DNA of 64,000 nucleotides from Sorghum bicolor. Lineage: Eukaryota > Streptophyta > Magnoliopsida > Poales > Poaceae. Numbering within the stretch: position 1 is the first letter of the stretch; each line of letters opens with the position of its first letter. Under the pieces are notes generated by a model that saw nothing but the letters and a program-made list of their open reading frames with translations, was not told the origin of the DNA and made no database searches. Of the stretch, positions 22,854-35,370 are shown piece by piece. The translations under genes were made by a program, and so were the position numbers. The stretch spans positions 41,192,987 through 41,256,986 of the forward strand of contig NC_012878.2 in NCBI RefSeq assembly GCF_000003195.3. The letters run 5' to 3'.

Positions 22854-25348
22854 CTAATAACCCTCTTTAGTAAGTTTGAGCTTACTAATATCTGTTAGCA
22901 CTCGGAACTGTGGCCTGGATAATTGGCTTTCGTCATCATGATATTTGCCTTCACATGAAATGACATGCTTCATGATGAATGAGCAGATGTCCTCAACTAT
23001 GCTGTCTAAAGTACGTTCGTCCATGCGCTCCGCCGTTCCTTGCTTATATACCTGCAAAGAAAGTTTATAAACATTATATATTTTATGACTTCCAACTTTA
23101 ATAGACTATTATTTATATTACCTTGTCAGGGTTCCTTGCATATCGTCCGTTTTCTCTCATGTTCTCGCACACGTAGTAGCCACAAAGGGTAGATAAGGGT
23201 GGTTGCTTCATGCACTGTATAACAGGAGAGTGGTTATTTAATTATAGTTGCAATTGTGGTCGTATGTGTATGATTTGTATTCATAATAGTAAATTTTTAT
23301 ACGTACCGGCCAGTTATGTATAACCTCCAATGGTTGCCCTGGTCTCTTGGACTCGCACTTTCCATGATTTATCTTATAGAACCTATATGCCCTATCATCT
23401 CAAATAGAATCACCATGTTATTGTCAAATTCTCACTATACTTAAGTATGCATGCATAGCTTGACTTACAGCTCTAGCAGTTTGATGAATGGAGCATAGCT
23501 TTCTTTCGGGTAATCTGCGGAGTCTAGTACCAACACCCTTCCCTCCTTGGGATAAATGATGAAGAATATCCAGTGCCTCCTGCTCGAGTTAAATCCATGA
23601 TGCATTTATGCATTTGTAAACTCACACTTACCCAAAGTGGTATGGGGCCACCACCGCTTTCCTGTCTTGAAACTTTATTAGTGAATGTCCAATGTAGAAG
23701 GCGTATTTAGCTTCAAAATCAAGTTTCAACTTTCGAAGTTTCTCATCCTGTTCTGCACCTTCCAAACCCTATACCTCTGTGCTGTCATTCCCGATCCGGA
23801 ATGTGTGCCGATCTTCGGCTATATCTATTGGGCAGAGATAGGCATTCCTTTCTTCGGCACAATAATTAAGGTCCAAACCAAAATACAAATCTTGTTGATC
23901 ATATAACATTCTACAAGACAGAAGCATGTCAGATATTGAAAATTGATGCAACTACATTGTGTGTAACTATGTAACACTTACAATGCAAATGTCGTTACGA
24001 TCTGTACATCTAGCATCTCGTGGTTCATCAGTGCCCACATGTCATCAAATGTAAGCATGCATTTGTCAGTACTCTGGTTGAGAAATGCTATTTGTGGTAC
24101 GCACATGCTTATGGTGTCGATGCCAGCAGAAGAGGCTCTTATGTACCAGTCATGAAACCTTTTTATACCACTTGGTTTCTTCATTAGTTTGGTCCGACTG
24201 AGTAGAGGCTTTGCCCACACGTACTTTTTGGGGATATTCTTGTAGTCTTCTGCAGTTGGCACCTTGAAATTGACAGAAGTGATGACCTTAGGCGCCGGCA
24301 CCTCTGACTTTGCTAGCTCAGAAATATCATGCTCTTGTACTGTGCGTTTCGAAGCAATGCCTAACAAAAATCTCACTTGCCCAGCTGATTTTTTCTTTGG
24401 CTCGTATGGTGAAATCAACTTAGGTATTGGAAATACTTTCTTCTTTGGCACCTTTGGTGGCTCACTTCTTGGTTCTAGATCTTTGAGTTGTGGGGAAGGG
24501 GTGGAATTGAATGGTGGTGGAGATTGTGTTGACTGTGGGGTAGAAAGATCATGGAGAGGAGATGGTTGATGGACAGGCAAAACATAGAGAGGTGATTCTG
24601 GTGGGTCAGGAAGAGACTGGGGAGGTGAAGGTAGTGGGTTAGGAAGAGGATCGACATGAGCTGACGACTCCTGGGTTAGTGGCATCTCTTGAGAGGGTGG
24701 TGGTGGCTCCCTTAGTTGCACGTCCCTCCGAGGCCAAAGAATGAAATTGTTTATCGCCTGTCCTAGTTTCACAATGTCCTCGGGACCAGGGATGTCTAGA
24801 ATCTCATCCTCATATCCTTGGACCACGGTTGATACCTCTACTCTGCAGTAGTCTTTAGGAATGTCAGCACCATAGTATTTAGGTCCTCCTAGGATCGCTT
24901 TGCTCGTGGCTACTTCCCTTGTATGATGATTGTTAATCCCATATCTTATGACAAGGGAGCAAGGTGTAGAAGTAACAATGTCATCAACTGGATAGTGATC
25001 CTTGTTTGCCGTAGATGCGACACTGCTTGGAATGATTGTTTCACTCGATGCCACCAACGGTTGCGACACCACTAGGACTAGCTGCCTTTGGGGAGCTTGA
25101 GTGCTCATCTGTTGATTTGACATGGCACTCGCTAGTTTCTGCATAAACTCAGGAGGAGGATTTTCTAGCAACTTCCCCATCATCTCTTGGAAGTCTTTCT
25201 TAGCCTCTTCCTGAAAATAATTTGCCATTTGTTCCTTGTACCGATCATGTTTCTTGTACTCATTTTTCCATTGAGGGTCGAATCCATCCTTCCATCCTTC
25301 TTTGGATGAGATGCCTCGAACATGGCCAGGATGCTCGGGGTTACCGAG
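22854..25348 (-). pseudogene. Transposase_24/Ulp1 gene of element D, C-terminal part (3' of the LARD)
   Basis: This part continues the frame broken by the retrotransposon at 25349 (NPEHPGHVRGISSKEGWKDG). A Pro/Ser-rich linker follows (about 24470-24720), then a basic stretch, and then a Ulp1-type peptidase in several short exons. The peptidase shows His and Asp in HWIFFIIYPKEGRVLVLDS (about 23500-23570), and Gln and Cys in [16 protein letters not shown] (about 23165-23215). The C-terminus is VLTDISKLKLTKEGY, with the stop at 22854. All catalytic residues of a C48 SUMO-protease are present. I see no clear nonsense change in this half. The gene is inactive because the promoter and N-terminal half lie 8.8 kb away beyond the LARD. 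Confidence 0.85.
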
Positions 25349-27806
25349 TGTAACACCCCGAAAACCACAAATACACCGGGATGCTACTAGACTACACAAA
25401 CAACAGCTGCACACAACCAATAAACAATTTGGCAGCATCTCCTTTGTATTTATAGCAAGCGGAAGAATAAAATATAAAAATAACTGAAATACCAAACTAG
25501 GATTAATGAACATCCTAACACAAATAAGTTACTTCAACAAGAATTAAGTTTAACATCCACACTTTAACAACCGCCTTCAAAACTAATAAGCAAACCAAAT
25601 TATTATTTATTAAAACACAAGGTCTCTAAATAAAGAAGTGTGTGACGTGCAGCTAATTCCCTTCCCTTCCAAATAAGCATCAAGTACCTGGATTGAGTAA
25701 AGCAAGGGTGAGATGAAACATCTCAGCAAGCGAACTTGTTTTGACAAGCTATTTAAACCACAATTTGAATTAACATCAATTTAATATGGTGTACCAATTG
25801 ACATAATATCATACTAAAGTAACAGTCTTCCAATTTGGAACATAGCCAATAATACAGAGCTTCATAATAATGTGAATAAAATGCCTTCAATAACATACTT
25901 CTCATGAATGCATATGAATGCAATGCATATGTCTCCTGCCTGCACACCCAACAAGGTGTGGAGCTGCATCCCATGATGCGTACCGGTACAGTCATGACCA
26001 TAGGTCATGACATAACTTCCAATGCCAATGAATGATGCAATGCACTTGGCATGTTGCAATAAAATTAATAAGTCACCAATGATACTCTGACTTCAAACTC
26101 AGGTTTGTGGGCTAGCCACAAATAACAATATAAAATAATACCATCACCATAAATACTTAAATAAGACCACAATTTAACTAAGACTAAATAGACCAAAATC
26201 ATAAATTTTTGATATGAGAGCGATGATATTCTTATAGACAATAAACTGTAGGTGATAAAAATAACAAGCCAAAACGGTAGCAAACCACCGCTACATTCAC
26301 TTGCCTGTTTACCGAAGGAGAACAAAAGCACTAGCGATGTTCCGAAGTGCTACCACCTGATCACAAATACTACTCAGTACATACACCAACATACAAGCAA
26401 GAGTAAGAACAAATACGCACTAAAGCACCCCAAACCCGACATTCAAGCCTCTACCGTTTGCGCTACCGATCAAGACAGCAGCACCGACTCTTCTCTTTTT
26501 CATATACTTCAGAATACTCATCCAAAAATTACCATAATTTATCCGATCATGTAAAACTCTGTTATATACAACTTTTGTATTGTAATGTTTTGCATCAGAG
26601 GTCTGCAAGATGGTATAATTAACCATAGGACACAACTGAATATTTCTGACCTCCAAAACAAAACATCAAACTTCAAAAATTCATAACTGGAGATATACTT
26701 ACTCAAAAGTTACAAACCTTACCAATCTAGAAAGCTTAACAAAAACACTAAAACTTTTGTTAATAATCAAAGACCTAATTATTTCATTAACAGGGTCAAA
26801 AACTGCTTAGATCCAAAACTGTCCAGATTTCGTCACTGGAAAACAGTCAGATGGAAAACTCGATATCTCACAAATTACAACAGCTATGACAGAGTTCTTG
26901 GCGTCCAAAGAAAGATATTGAAGTTCTATACAACTTTGTCCACAGGCCCAAAATTTATTAAAGCCTCTAAAATGCCCTAACATTACGATGAACACGGACT
27001 GCTCAGTCTAACGAGAATTTCAGAACATGAACGTAAATGACTTCGAGAATTTCTCCACTAAACCCAATCCCAAATAAGCGATTTAATCCGCAAAACTTGA
27101 TCAGATGAAGGGGATTAATATTTGGCTTCTCACCTAGAGAACCACAGCAAGCACGACGCCGAAACTCCCGGCGTCTACTCCTTCTTCTCCGCCTCTTCAC
27201 CTTTCCATCATCTCCGATCCAACTCGCCACGATCCTTGCCGCCACAAAAGCCTTGTTATTCCGATCTACGCCAAACATGGCTAAGCCCTCATGGACAGCA
27301 AAAGGGACATGGTGGATCAATGGGACAGCCAAGATACAAGGTAGAACCTAACCGTATTTTTCCACGGGAGGAAGAACGACCACCACGGATGACCGACGGC
27401 GGCGGCGGCAGCGGCGGCGGCAAAACCCTAGGCCCTATTCTCCCCTTCCCTCTTCTCCTTTCTCTTTTCTCCCCTCTCCTCTTTTTTTATCCTGAATATG
27501 AAAAGCTATGGATGAAACCTAAAGGCCTTGGAGGGGATATAAAAGGCCACCACGGGCACTGTAGCGGCGCGGCACTGTAGCGTCACGCTACAGTAGTCCT
27601 GTTTTTTCTTTCTTCAAACTTCTGAAATTTATATCTCCATGATACAAATTCCAAACAATACATATGAGTAGTGCAACTGAAAGCATTTGACGAGCTCTAC
27701 ACATCTAAAATCTCTGATCCTTCATTTGAGTGATGGATAAAATTACAATTATTATTATTTTGTCACTTTACACTTCTAACGCAATAAACGTATTCAAGAT
27801 GTTACA
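25349..27806 (-). repeat. LTR of the LARD (3' LTR in its own orientation)
   Basis: Pairs with 31707-34165; only scattered single-base differences and one 1-bp indel are visible. It carries GC-rich leader-like sequence near 27130-27450 and a plus-strand TATAAAA at about 27537 followed by a GC-rich stretch. The 152-codon frame inside (27122-27580) recurs in the other LTR and resembles no known protein. Confidence 0.93.
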
Positions 27807-27822
27807 TTCTACCCCCCTTAAA
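27807..27822 (-). promoter_or_regulatory. Polypurine tract of the LARD
   Basis: On the minus strand the sequence TTTAAGGGGGGTAGAA runs directly into the LTR start TGTAACATC. Polypurine tracts prime plus-strand synthesis in retrotransposons. A sister tract lies inside the element at about 30332-30350. Confidence 0.75.
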
Positions 27823-28899
27823 AGAATTCGTCCCCGAATTCCTCCAATTATAAGCAAACTAAAAGTATAAGACTCTTCTCAAAAGGTGCACTTGTAACAT
27901 GGCCAAGATCTCGTGGTATGAAGCAAGGAACTACTACTGAGAATACTTTTGATCTGAAATAAAAAGCACTTCAAACAAAAACACAAACACCAACGAATGA
28001 CACTCATATATATATATATATATGCACTGGGACACTCAACTCGGAAATTTTGATCATCTATGAATAGTCAATGCTTGAACTCAAACTCATGGTCTCAATA
28101 AGGACATTCTAATAGCATAAAGGTTATAAAAAAAATCTAAGGCCACACTTTCTTACTTTGATGGCTCTTCATACAGCAGCAAACTGACATGTAAAAAAAA
28201 TCCACCACAGTTGTCAAACTTCCCTACAATGACAAAGAACAAGATGACAAAATGCCGCCTTAACAAACACATAGCTTATTTCTAAGACAAGCTTAAAGTG
28301 GCCCATAAAAAAAATTGTCTCCTGTCTCCCTCGATTAAATGATCAAGCCACTAGACCTTTCATTCCTTGATAAAAGAAACAAACTAAGAAATTTCATAGG
28401 CTCGACTAGAATAAACTAGCTAGGAGCTAGACATAATCCTCCTACGTGCTCCAATTACTTGACAAAGAAACATCCAGAGAACAACCAATGATAAGACTGT
28501 ATATCACACTTAATTTGCCTAGAGGACATTACCAAACTTCTGGTTAGAACAACCATCAAGCAACTGATGATCACTGATTCCATGGGTCAACATTTGCCTC
28601 AAACCAACTAGTAGCTTGAGGTGGCACCATGAACTACGAAACACAACTTCGTGCCAAAACTAGTTCTTGTTAATACACCATAGACTATGTGCCCATCTAT
28701 GAGTGAAGACAACACACTTGCTTCCTTTCACCTCAAAACTTTTTCCTCATGGAACGAGACCAACTAGCATGACAACCATGCACATATCAAAGGGTCAGGT
28801 GTGACCTTAGCTACTCCCCATAGGGACAAACACTATATCAAGCTTGGCCAATTTGCCAAACAAACAAAACAAACCGAAACCATGATGCAACCTACAATT

Positions 28900-30350
28900 T
28901 TGTCTATCTTATAGGCACAAACATGAACATATATGAATAACAAGTAATGCATCACTACACTCCAACCCATTGAGAAAAACAAAATGACCAACACTATTTT
29001 TGGCTAACAGCAGCATAACCTTTTGATATTTATGTATCTTTAGTTTTCAAAAGCAATGATAGTAAATAAATGAATATTCGAAAACTACAAAACAAGGTTT
29101 ATAGTTTTCATGAAGACATAATGTTTTTATTCTGAATTTAAGCATACCTAAACTGAGTTGAATTCAGAAAAATGAAATTTGTCCTAAATTCTAATAGTCA
29201 CCAAAATAATATTGATATCTACTATAAAACACTTGACCAACACTTATGAAACTTTACCTCTATCATGTAAAATTGTCTTATACAGAACGTTTGTTCTATA
29301 GATACTTTCAGTAAAAATCATCAAGATGTTCTAGTTAAGGTAGTAACATCGAACACAGAATTTGACATCAGAAATCACAAACTCAATTCAAAAGCATAAA
29401 TCTAAATTTATATTTCAGATATGACACTGAATCATACAGCATTGGAAAGATACTAAAAAACACTACAACTTTGGTATTCATTATAAAGACTGGTTTGACC
29501 TTTAGCATTGACAAAAACTGGATCAATCTATTACTATCCAGAACAACATGGAAACGGCAACAACTATAGTAAAAAAAATCTCAAACCACATAGCCTAAAA
29601 TCATGAAATTTTACAGATGGTTAAAGGAAATATCTTTAAATTTGTGTTCAATGGTTTGGCCAATTCAGCCTGTAACAAAAATAAAAATGGCGATGAACAC
29701 AGACTACACAACCTCATAAATTCTCAGGATGTGGACATGATCACTTGTGAGAACTACCCCATCTAATCTAACAAAAAAACCAGGGTATAAATCTAATCGA
29801 AAGCAAGGGTGTTAAATAAGATTCATCTCACCTAGATTACGCAATAAAAAAACTTAGGGTTTGTGCAATCTCTTTTCTCATTCATTTGTCTTCCTTATTT
29901 TCTATATCATTCCTCCCTTCTCTGGTTAGACAATGGCAGCAGCAGACAACAACATGAATCCAAAGTCTTAGAAAAAGAAATGGGAGTCCTGGGTGGATTA
30001 GGGGCAAGGGAAAAGGAAAACAAGAGACACAGGTGAGAAGTCGCCAGAAACGCTTGCAATAGGCCAACTATGTTACAGTAGCACGAGTTATTGATGGTCT
30101 ACTATATATTTCCCTTCCATAAATCATGTATCAGCCCTAGTTGCGCAAATCAATCTCCGAACAACGCATGAAGTCGAACGGAAAGAGTTCATCGAGCCCT
30201 ACGTAACTATGGTCTCTAATCATCCATCCGGAAATTGGATATTCTTTTTTTTTTGCAACTCAATAAAACTCTTATCGGACCATTTACCACTTTGTGCTTC
30301 TTAACATACAAAACATATTTCGTGTTTTACATTCTACCCCCCCATTAAAA
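28900..30350 (-). repeat. Diverged third LTR-like segment with its own polypurine tract, inside the LARD
   Basis: The segment ends at 30331 with GTGTTTTACA, followed by TTCTACCCCCCCATTAAAAG, a close match to the true 3' LTR boundary at 27801-27830. Upstream, patches match the LTR in order: ATTGGAAAGATACTAAAAAA beside CTAGAAAGCTTAACAAAAAC, and GATGAACACAGACTAC beside GATGAACACGGACTGC. Identity is low, so it comes from an older or related LTR. The outer edge near 28900 is uncertain. The remaining interior (27823-28900 and 30351-31690) has no recognisable content. Confidence 0.55.
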
Positions 30351-31690
30351 GAATTCATCCACGAATTCTAGAACAACACTAAACATAGACAACATATGTA
30401 TGACGTACAAAGATAAATACCACACAAGTAAAAAAATGTCTTGCAAACCCAAGAAGCCACCTACAAGGACTAATTCACCCAAAGCATGTAAGTAAGTTGA
30501 AGATGACATATTAAGCATGCACATAAAGAATTAGATCAGTTCAATCAAACAATAGCCACGACTAGTAATGAAGTGAGACAACTTCACATTTTTTAAAGAA
30601 CATGAACATCTTGTTAAGGATAAACGCTTATTAAAACATGAATACTAATTTAACCAACTCTTCTAAATATCTATTCATGCACTAGCAACAAATATGACTT
30701 CTAGAGTTCAGGCACTTCTCTGCTTAGTAAACCCAAATCCTACTCAAAAATAAAAATGATGACTTTAAAGCAACTTATAATAAAGTAGTCATGACATAGA
30801 ACACAGTAAAATCATGTCTTCAAGCAAACACTTCACCAAAGCATTACAAAGGGTAAGCTGACATACTTGGACACTAGAAATTAATTAAATAACCAGCATG
30901 CACTCGACAAAAAAAAACATGATTGCATATAACCCTCAAACCACTTGTAACTCTTAATATGCACTTCTATCAGTAAATCACTTGACCTGTTTAAGGTTAC
31001 AACTACACCATGGGATAATCCTACATCATTCTAGGCTTAGGTTTATACATCGCAACACAAACATATAGGACAAGTCACACAACGTCCCACCAATCAATAT
31101 GTCGAGAGAGAATAGCTAGAGTGCACGGCATGGGGGCCAATCCACCCGTCACTCCACTATTTTCTTCGAATACAAATAGTTGGGTCGCTACCTATCCCTC
31201 AGGAAATCCTCACATAGTAGTGCAGAAAAAGCATTGTGGGGGCCCTCCACTCCGCCCATCTGCACTACTAAACTATAGCTACTCTATGGGGTTCCATGAT
31301 CTTTTGCTATCAACAAAAACATAAAGAACATTCATCATCTTCGCTACTCAAGCACATAAAACTACAATACTTTAAAGGTACACTTATGCAAAACATCATA
31401 GCGACAAAACTTGTCAAGTTTGTACTTGTAAGAATAAATAATATGCACTAGATCATATTTAAATATATACAACATATGGCAACAACAAATAAAAATTATG
31501 TAAACAAAGCCTATAAAATTTACACATGACTCAAAGTTAACAATAGCAATGATATGTAACATAGGCATAAGGATACTTAAGAAAAACAAACATCTCACTA
31601 TCAAAAGGCATGCCTAACATATAAATCCATACCCAACCTACATGTGCAAGTGTGTCATTTTAAATCTTACTTTTTCCGAGAATCTAATGC

Positions 31691-31706
31691 CTGCTTTGGT
31701 ACCAAC
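31691..31706 (-). promoter_or_regulatory. Primer-binding site of the LARD
   Basis: On the minus strand, just inside the right LTR, the sequence is GTTGGTACCAAAGCAG. The TGGTACCAAAGC part differs at two of twelve positions from the complement of the plant initiator Met tRNA 3' end. This fixes the right LTR as the 5' LTR. Confidence 0.7.
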
Positions 31707-34165
31707 TGTAACACCCCGAAAACCACAAATACACCGGGATGCTACTAGACTACACAAACAACAGCTGCACACAACCAATAAACAATTTGGCAGCATCTCC
31801 TTTGTATTTATAGCAAGCGGAAGAATAAAATATAAAAATAACTGAAATACCAAACTAGGATTAATGAACATCCTAACACAAATAAGTTACTTCAACAAGA
31901 ATTAAGTTTAACATCCACACTTTAACAACCGCCTTCAAAACTAATAAGCAAACCAAATTATTATTTATTAAAACACAAGGTCTCTAAATGAAGAAGTGTG
32001 TGACGTGCAGCTAATTCCCTTCCCTTTCAAATAAGCATCAAGTACCTGGATTGAGTAAAGCAAGGGTGAGATGAAACATCTCAGCAAGCGAACTTGTTTT
32101 GACAAGCTATTTAAACCACAATTTGAATTAACATCAATTTAATATGGTGTTACCAATTGACATAATATCATACTAAAGTAACAGTCTTCCAATTTGAAAC
32201 ATAGCCAATAATACAGAGCTTCATAATAATGTGAATAAAATGCCTTCCATAACATACTTCTCATGAATGCATATGAATGCAATGCATATGTCTCCTGCCT
32301 GCACACCCAACAAGGTGTGGAGCTGCATCCCATGATGCGTACCGGTACAGTCATGACCATAGGTCATGACATAACTTCCAATGCCAATGAATGATGCAAT
32401 GCACTTGGCATGTTGCAATAAAATTAATAAGTCACCAATGATACTCTGACTTCAAACTCAGGTTTGTGGGCTAGCCACAAATAACAATATAAAATAATAC
32501 CATCACCATAAATACTTAAATAAGACCACAATTTAACTAAGACTAAATAGACCAAAATCATAAATTTTTGATATGAGAGCGATGATATTCTTATAGACAA
32601 TAAACTGTAGGTGATAAAAATAACAAGCCAAAACGGTAGCAAACCACCGCTACATTCACTTGCCTGTTTACCGAAGGAGAACAAAAGCACTAGCGATGTT
32701 CCGAAGTGCTACCACCAGATCACAAATACTACTCAGTACATACACCAACATACAAGCAAGAGTAAGAACAAATACGCACTAAAGCACCCCAAACCCGACA
32801 TTCAAGCCTCTACCGTTTGCGCTACCGATCAAGACAGCAGCACCGACTCTTCTCTTTTTCATATACTTCAGAATACTCATCCAAAAATTACCATAATTTA
32901 TCAGATCATGTGAAACTCTGTTATATACAACTTTTGTATTGTAATGTTTTGCATCAGAGGTCTGAAATATGGTATAATTAACCATAGGACACAACTGAAT
33001 ATTTCTGACCTCCAAAACAGAACATCAAACTTCAAAAATTCATAACTGGAGATATACTTACTCAAAAGTTACAAACCTTACCAATCTAGAAAGATTAACA
33101 AAAACACTAAAACTTTTGTTAATAATCAAAGACCTAATTATTTCATTAACAGGGTCAAAAACTGCTTAGATCCAAAACTGTCCAGATTTCGTCACTGGAA
33201 AACAGTCAGATTGAAAACTCGATATCTCACAAATTACAACAGCTATGACAGAGTTCTTGGCGTGCAAAGAAAGATATTGAAGTTCTCTACAACTTTGTCC
33301 ATAGGCCCAGAATTTATTAAAGCTTCTAAAATGCCCTAACATTACGATGAACACGGACTGCTCAGTCTAACGAGAATTTCAGAACATGAACGTAAATGAC
33401 TTCGAGAATTTCTCCACTAAACCCAATCCCAAATAAGCGATTTAATCCGCAAAACTTGATCAGATGAAGGGGATTAATATTTGGCTTCTCACCTAGAGAA
33501 CCACAGCAAGAACGACGCCGAAACTCCCGGCGTCTACTCCTTCTTCTCCGCCTCTTCACCTTTAAATCATTTCCGATCCAACTCCCCACGATCCTTGCCG
33601 CCACAAAAGCCTTGTTATTCCGATCTACGCCAAACATGGCTAAGCCCTCATGGACAGCAAAAGGGACATGGTGGATCAATGGGACAGCCAAGATACAAGG
33701 TAGAACCTAACCGTATTTTTCCACGGGAGGAAGAACGACCACCACGGATGACCGACGGCGGCGGCGGCAACGGCGGCGGCAAAACCCTAGGCCCTATTCT
33801 CCCCTTCCCTCTTCTCCTTTCTCTTTTCTCCCCTCTCCTCTTTTTTTATCCTGAATATGAAAAGCTATGGATGAAACCTAAAGGCCTTGGAGGGGATATA
33901 AAAGGCCACCACGGGCACTGTAGCGGCGCGGCACTGTAGCGTCACGCTACAGTAGTCCTGTTTTTTCTTTCTTCAAACTTCTGAAATTTATATCTCCATG
34001 ATCCAAATTCCAAACAATACATATGAGTAGTGCAACTGAAAGCATTTGACGAGCTCTACACATCTAAAATCTCTGATCATTCATTTGAGTGATGGATAAA
34101 ATTACAATTATTATTATTTTGTCACTTTACACTTCTAACGCAATAAACGTATTCAAGATGTTACA
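31707..34165 (-). repeat. LTR of the LARD (5' LTR in its own orientation)
   Basis: Starts TGTAACACC and ends ATGTTACA; nearly identical to 25349-27806. On the minus strand it carries a TATA box at about 31806-31815, leaving roughly 100 bp of transcribed leader before the primer site. Confidence 0.93.
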
Positions 34166-35370
34166 CCGAGGCCAACACTAAGGATGTCCCTCTCCCTTCG
34201 TGGCGTAAACTTGCCTTCCTGCTGCATGCCTGCCACTGCAAAGATGTTCTTCATTGCTTCATCAAGCATTGGGTCTTCAAAGGACACACCCGTCTCGGTT
34301 TCCTTTGGTTTCCGAGCACGGATCCAATTCGCGGACCTTTCACCGACTTGCTCGGACAGCACTGGCAACCCTACTGCCTTCTTCGCAGCCTCTTCTTGCC
34401 TCCATTTAGGAACTTGGTGCTGGTAACCACCTATGCCTAGATGGTGGTGGTACTTGTTCCTCTTTGCGAGCTGGGAGTTGGCTTTGCTCCGAGCTAAGAA
34501 GTTAGGGTTATTCCTCTGCTCTAGAAAAACAGCCCACTGCCCTTTAGTAATCTTGTATTTGGTTGTCGGATCCATCCCTGTCTTTGCATACTTGACATTC
34601 ATCTCCGACCTCCAATTTTGGAAACTAACCGCACATTGCTTCATTGTATATGCCTTCACTAAATCTTCTGGCACATTCCTAGGAAACTGGAACCTTGTCT
34701 TAATCTTATCACAAATTTTGATCTTGTGATTATTCGACACACCGGACCAGTTCTGAACTGTGATATCAAGAAAGTCCCTCACACAGAAACCAATTGCGTT
34801 CCTATATTTGGGTAGGGCCTCCTCTGGAGCTAGGGGCTGTCCGGTAGGGCTCACATCTGTGATGGCATATGTGTCATCTGGAAATTGGTTCAACCCTCTC
34901 TCGTCTCGTTTCAAACCTAGCCGCTTCCTCTTCCTAGACTGGCATGGCCTCTCAGGGCTCGTCGTTGCGGTCGTCGGTTCTGGTGCGTCTTCGTCTGCCA
35001 TTTCCTCCTGAGACATCATCTCTCTAAACTGAGACACTGCCTCCTGAGTATAGACATGTGAATGATGGGCGTGTTTATATGTAGGAACTATGAATAGAAA
35101 TCATTTAATTACATGAAATCGTGAATGTCTCTAATTTACCTCATCGGCTTCTAGATTGTAATCGGGGTCACGTGCCAATTCACGACGGGTCTTCCTCACT
35201 TCTAGAGGCTCTATGTCGTCACTAGCTTCTTGTTCGTAGGACGATCCTGATGCTTTGCCCGTTTCTACTTGTTTCGTGACCTCACGATCTTGTTCCATAG
35301 GGTTGGATGACCCTTCTACTTGCTCCGTGGGCTGGGACTGCAGTGCTTCGTCCTTGTGCGGAGAACTCAT
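34166..35370 (-). pseudogene. Transposase_24/Ulp1 gene of element D, N-terminal part (5' of the LARD)
   Basis: Exon 1 (about 35142-35370) encodes an acidic Gln/Glu-rich start (MSSPHKDEALQSQPTEQ). After a short intron, exon 2 begins near 35040 and encodes a basic stretch (CQSRKRKRLGLKRDERGLNQ), then the Transposase_24-type core with VRDFLDITVQNWSGV and KYHHHLGIGGYQHQVPKW. The frame ends at the LARD boundary in RERDILSVGLG and would continue in the 25348 part after one CCGAG copy. The layout parallels the A/B gene (acidic exon 1, then the HHH-GGY core), although the two families are clearly distinct. The frame looks intact apart from the insertion. Confidence 0.85.

Larger units (their letters stand above)
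25349..34165 (-). mobile_element. Non-coding LTR retrotransposon (LARD type), 8.8 kb, inserted in element D
   Basis: Two near-identical LTRs (25349-27806, 2458 bp; 31707-34165, 2459 bp) start TGTAACACC and end TGTTACA. They are flanked by a perfect 5-bp target duplication, CCGAG, at 25344-25348 and 34166-34170. The 3.9-kb interior has no gag or pol frame. Orientation is minus: TTGGTACCAAAGCAGG, close to the initiator-Met tRNA primer site, adjoins the right LTR, and AAGGGGGGTAGAA adjoins the left one. On the minus strand a TATA box (GCTATAAATAC) lies about 100 bp before the LTR end. The elements it depends on for mobility are not in the window. The low LTR divergence makes it the youngest large insertion here. 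Confidence 0.92.

Noticed and set aside
27122..27580. 152-codon frame in the LARD LTR, repeated at 33481-33939
   Set aside because: It is repeated only because the LTR is repeated, runs antisense to the element, is low-complexity and has no domain. The duplication does not show selection.
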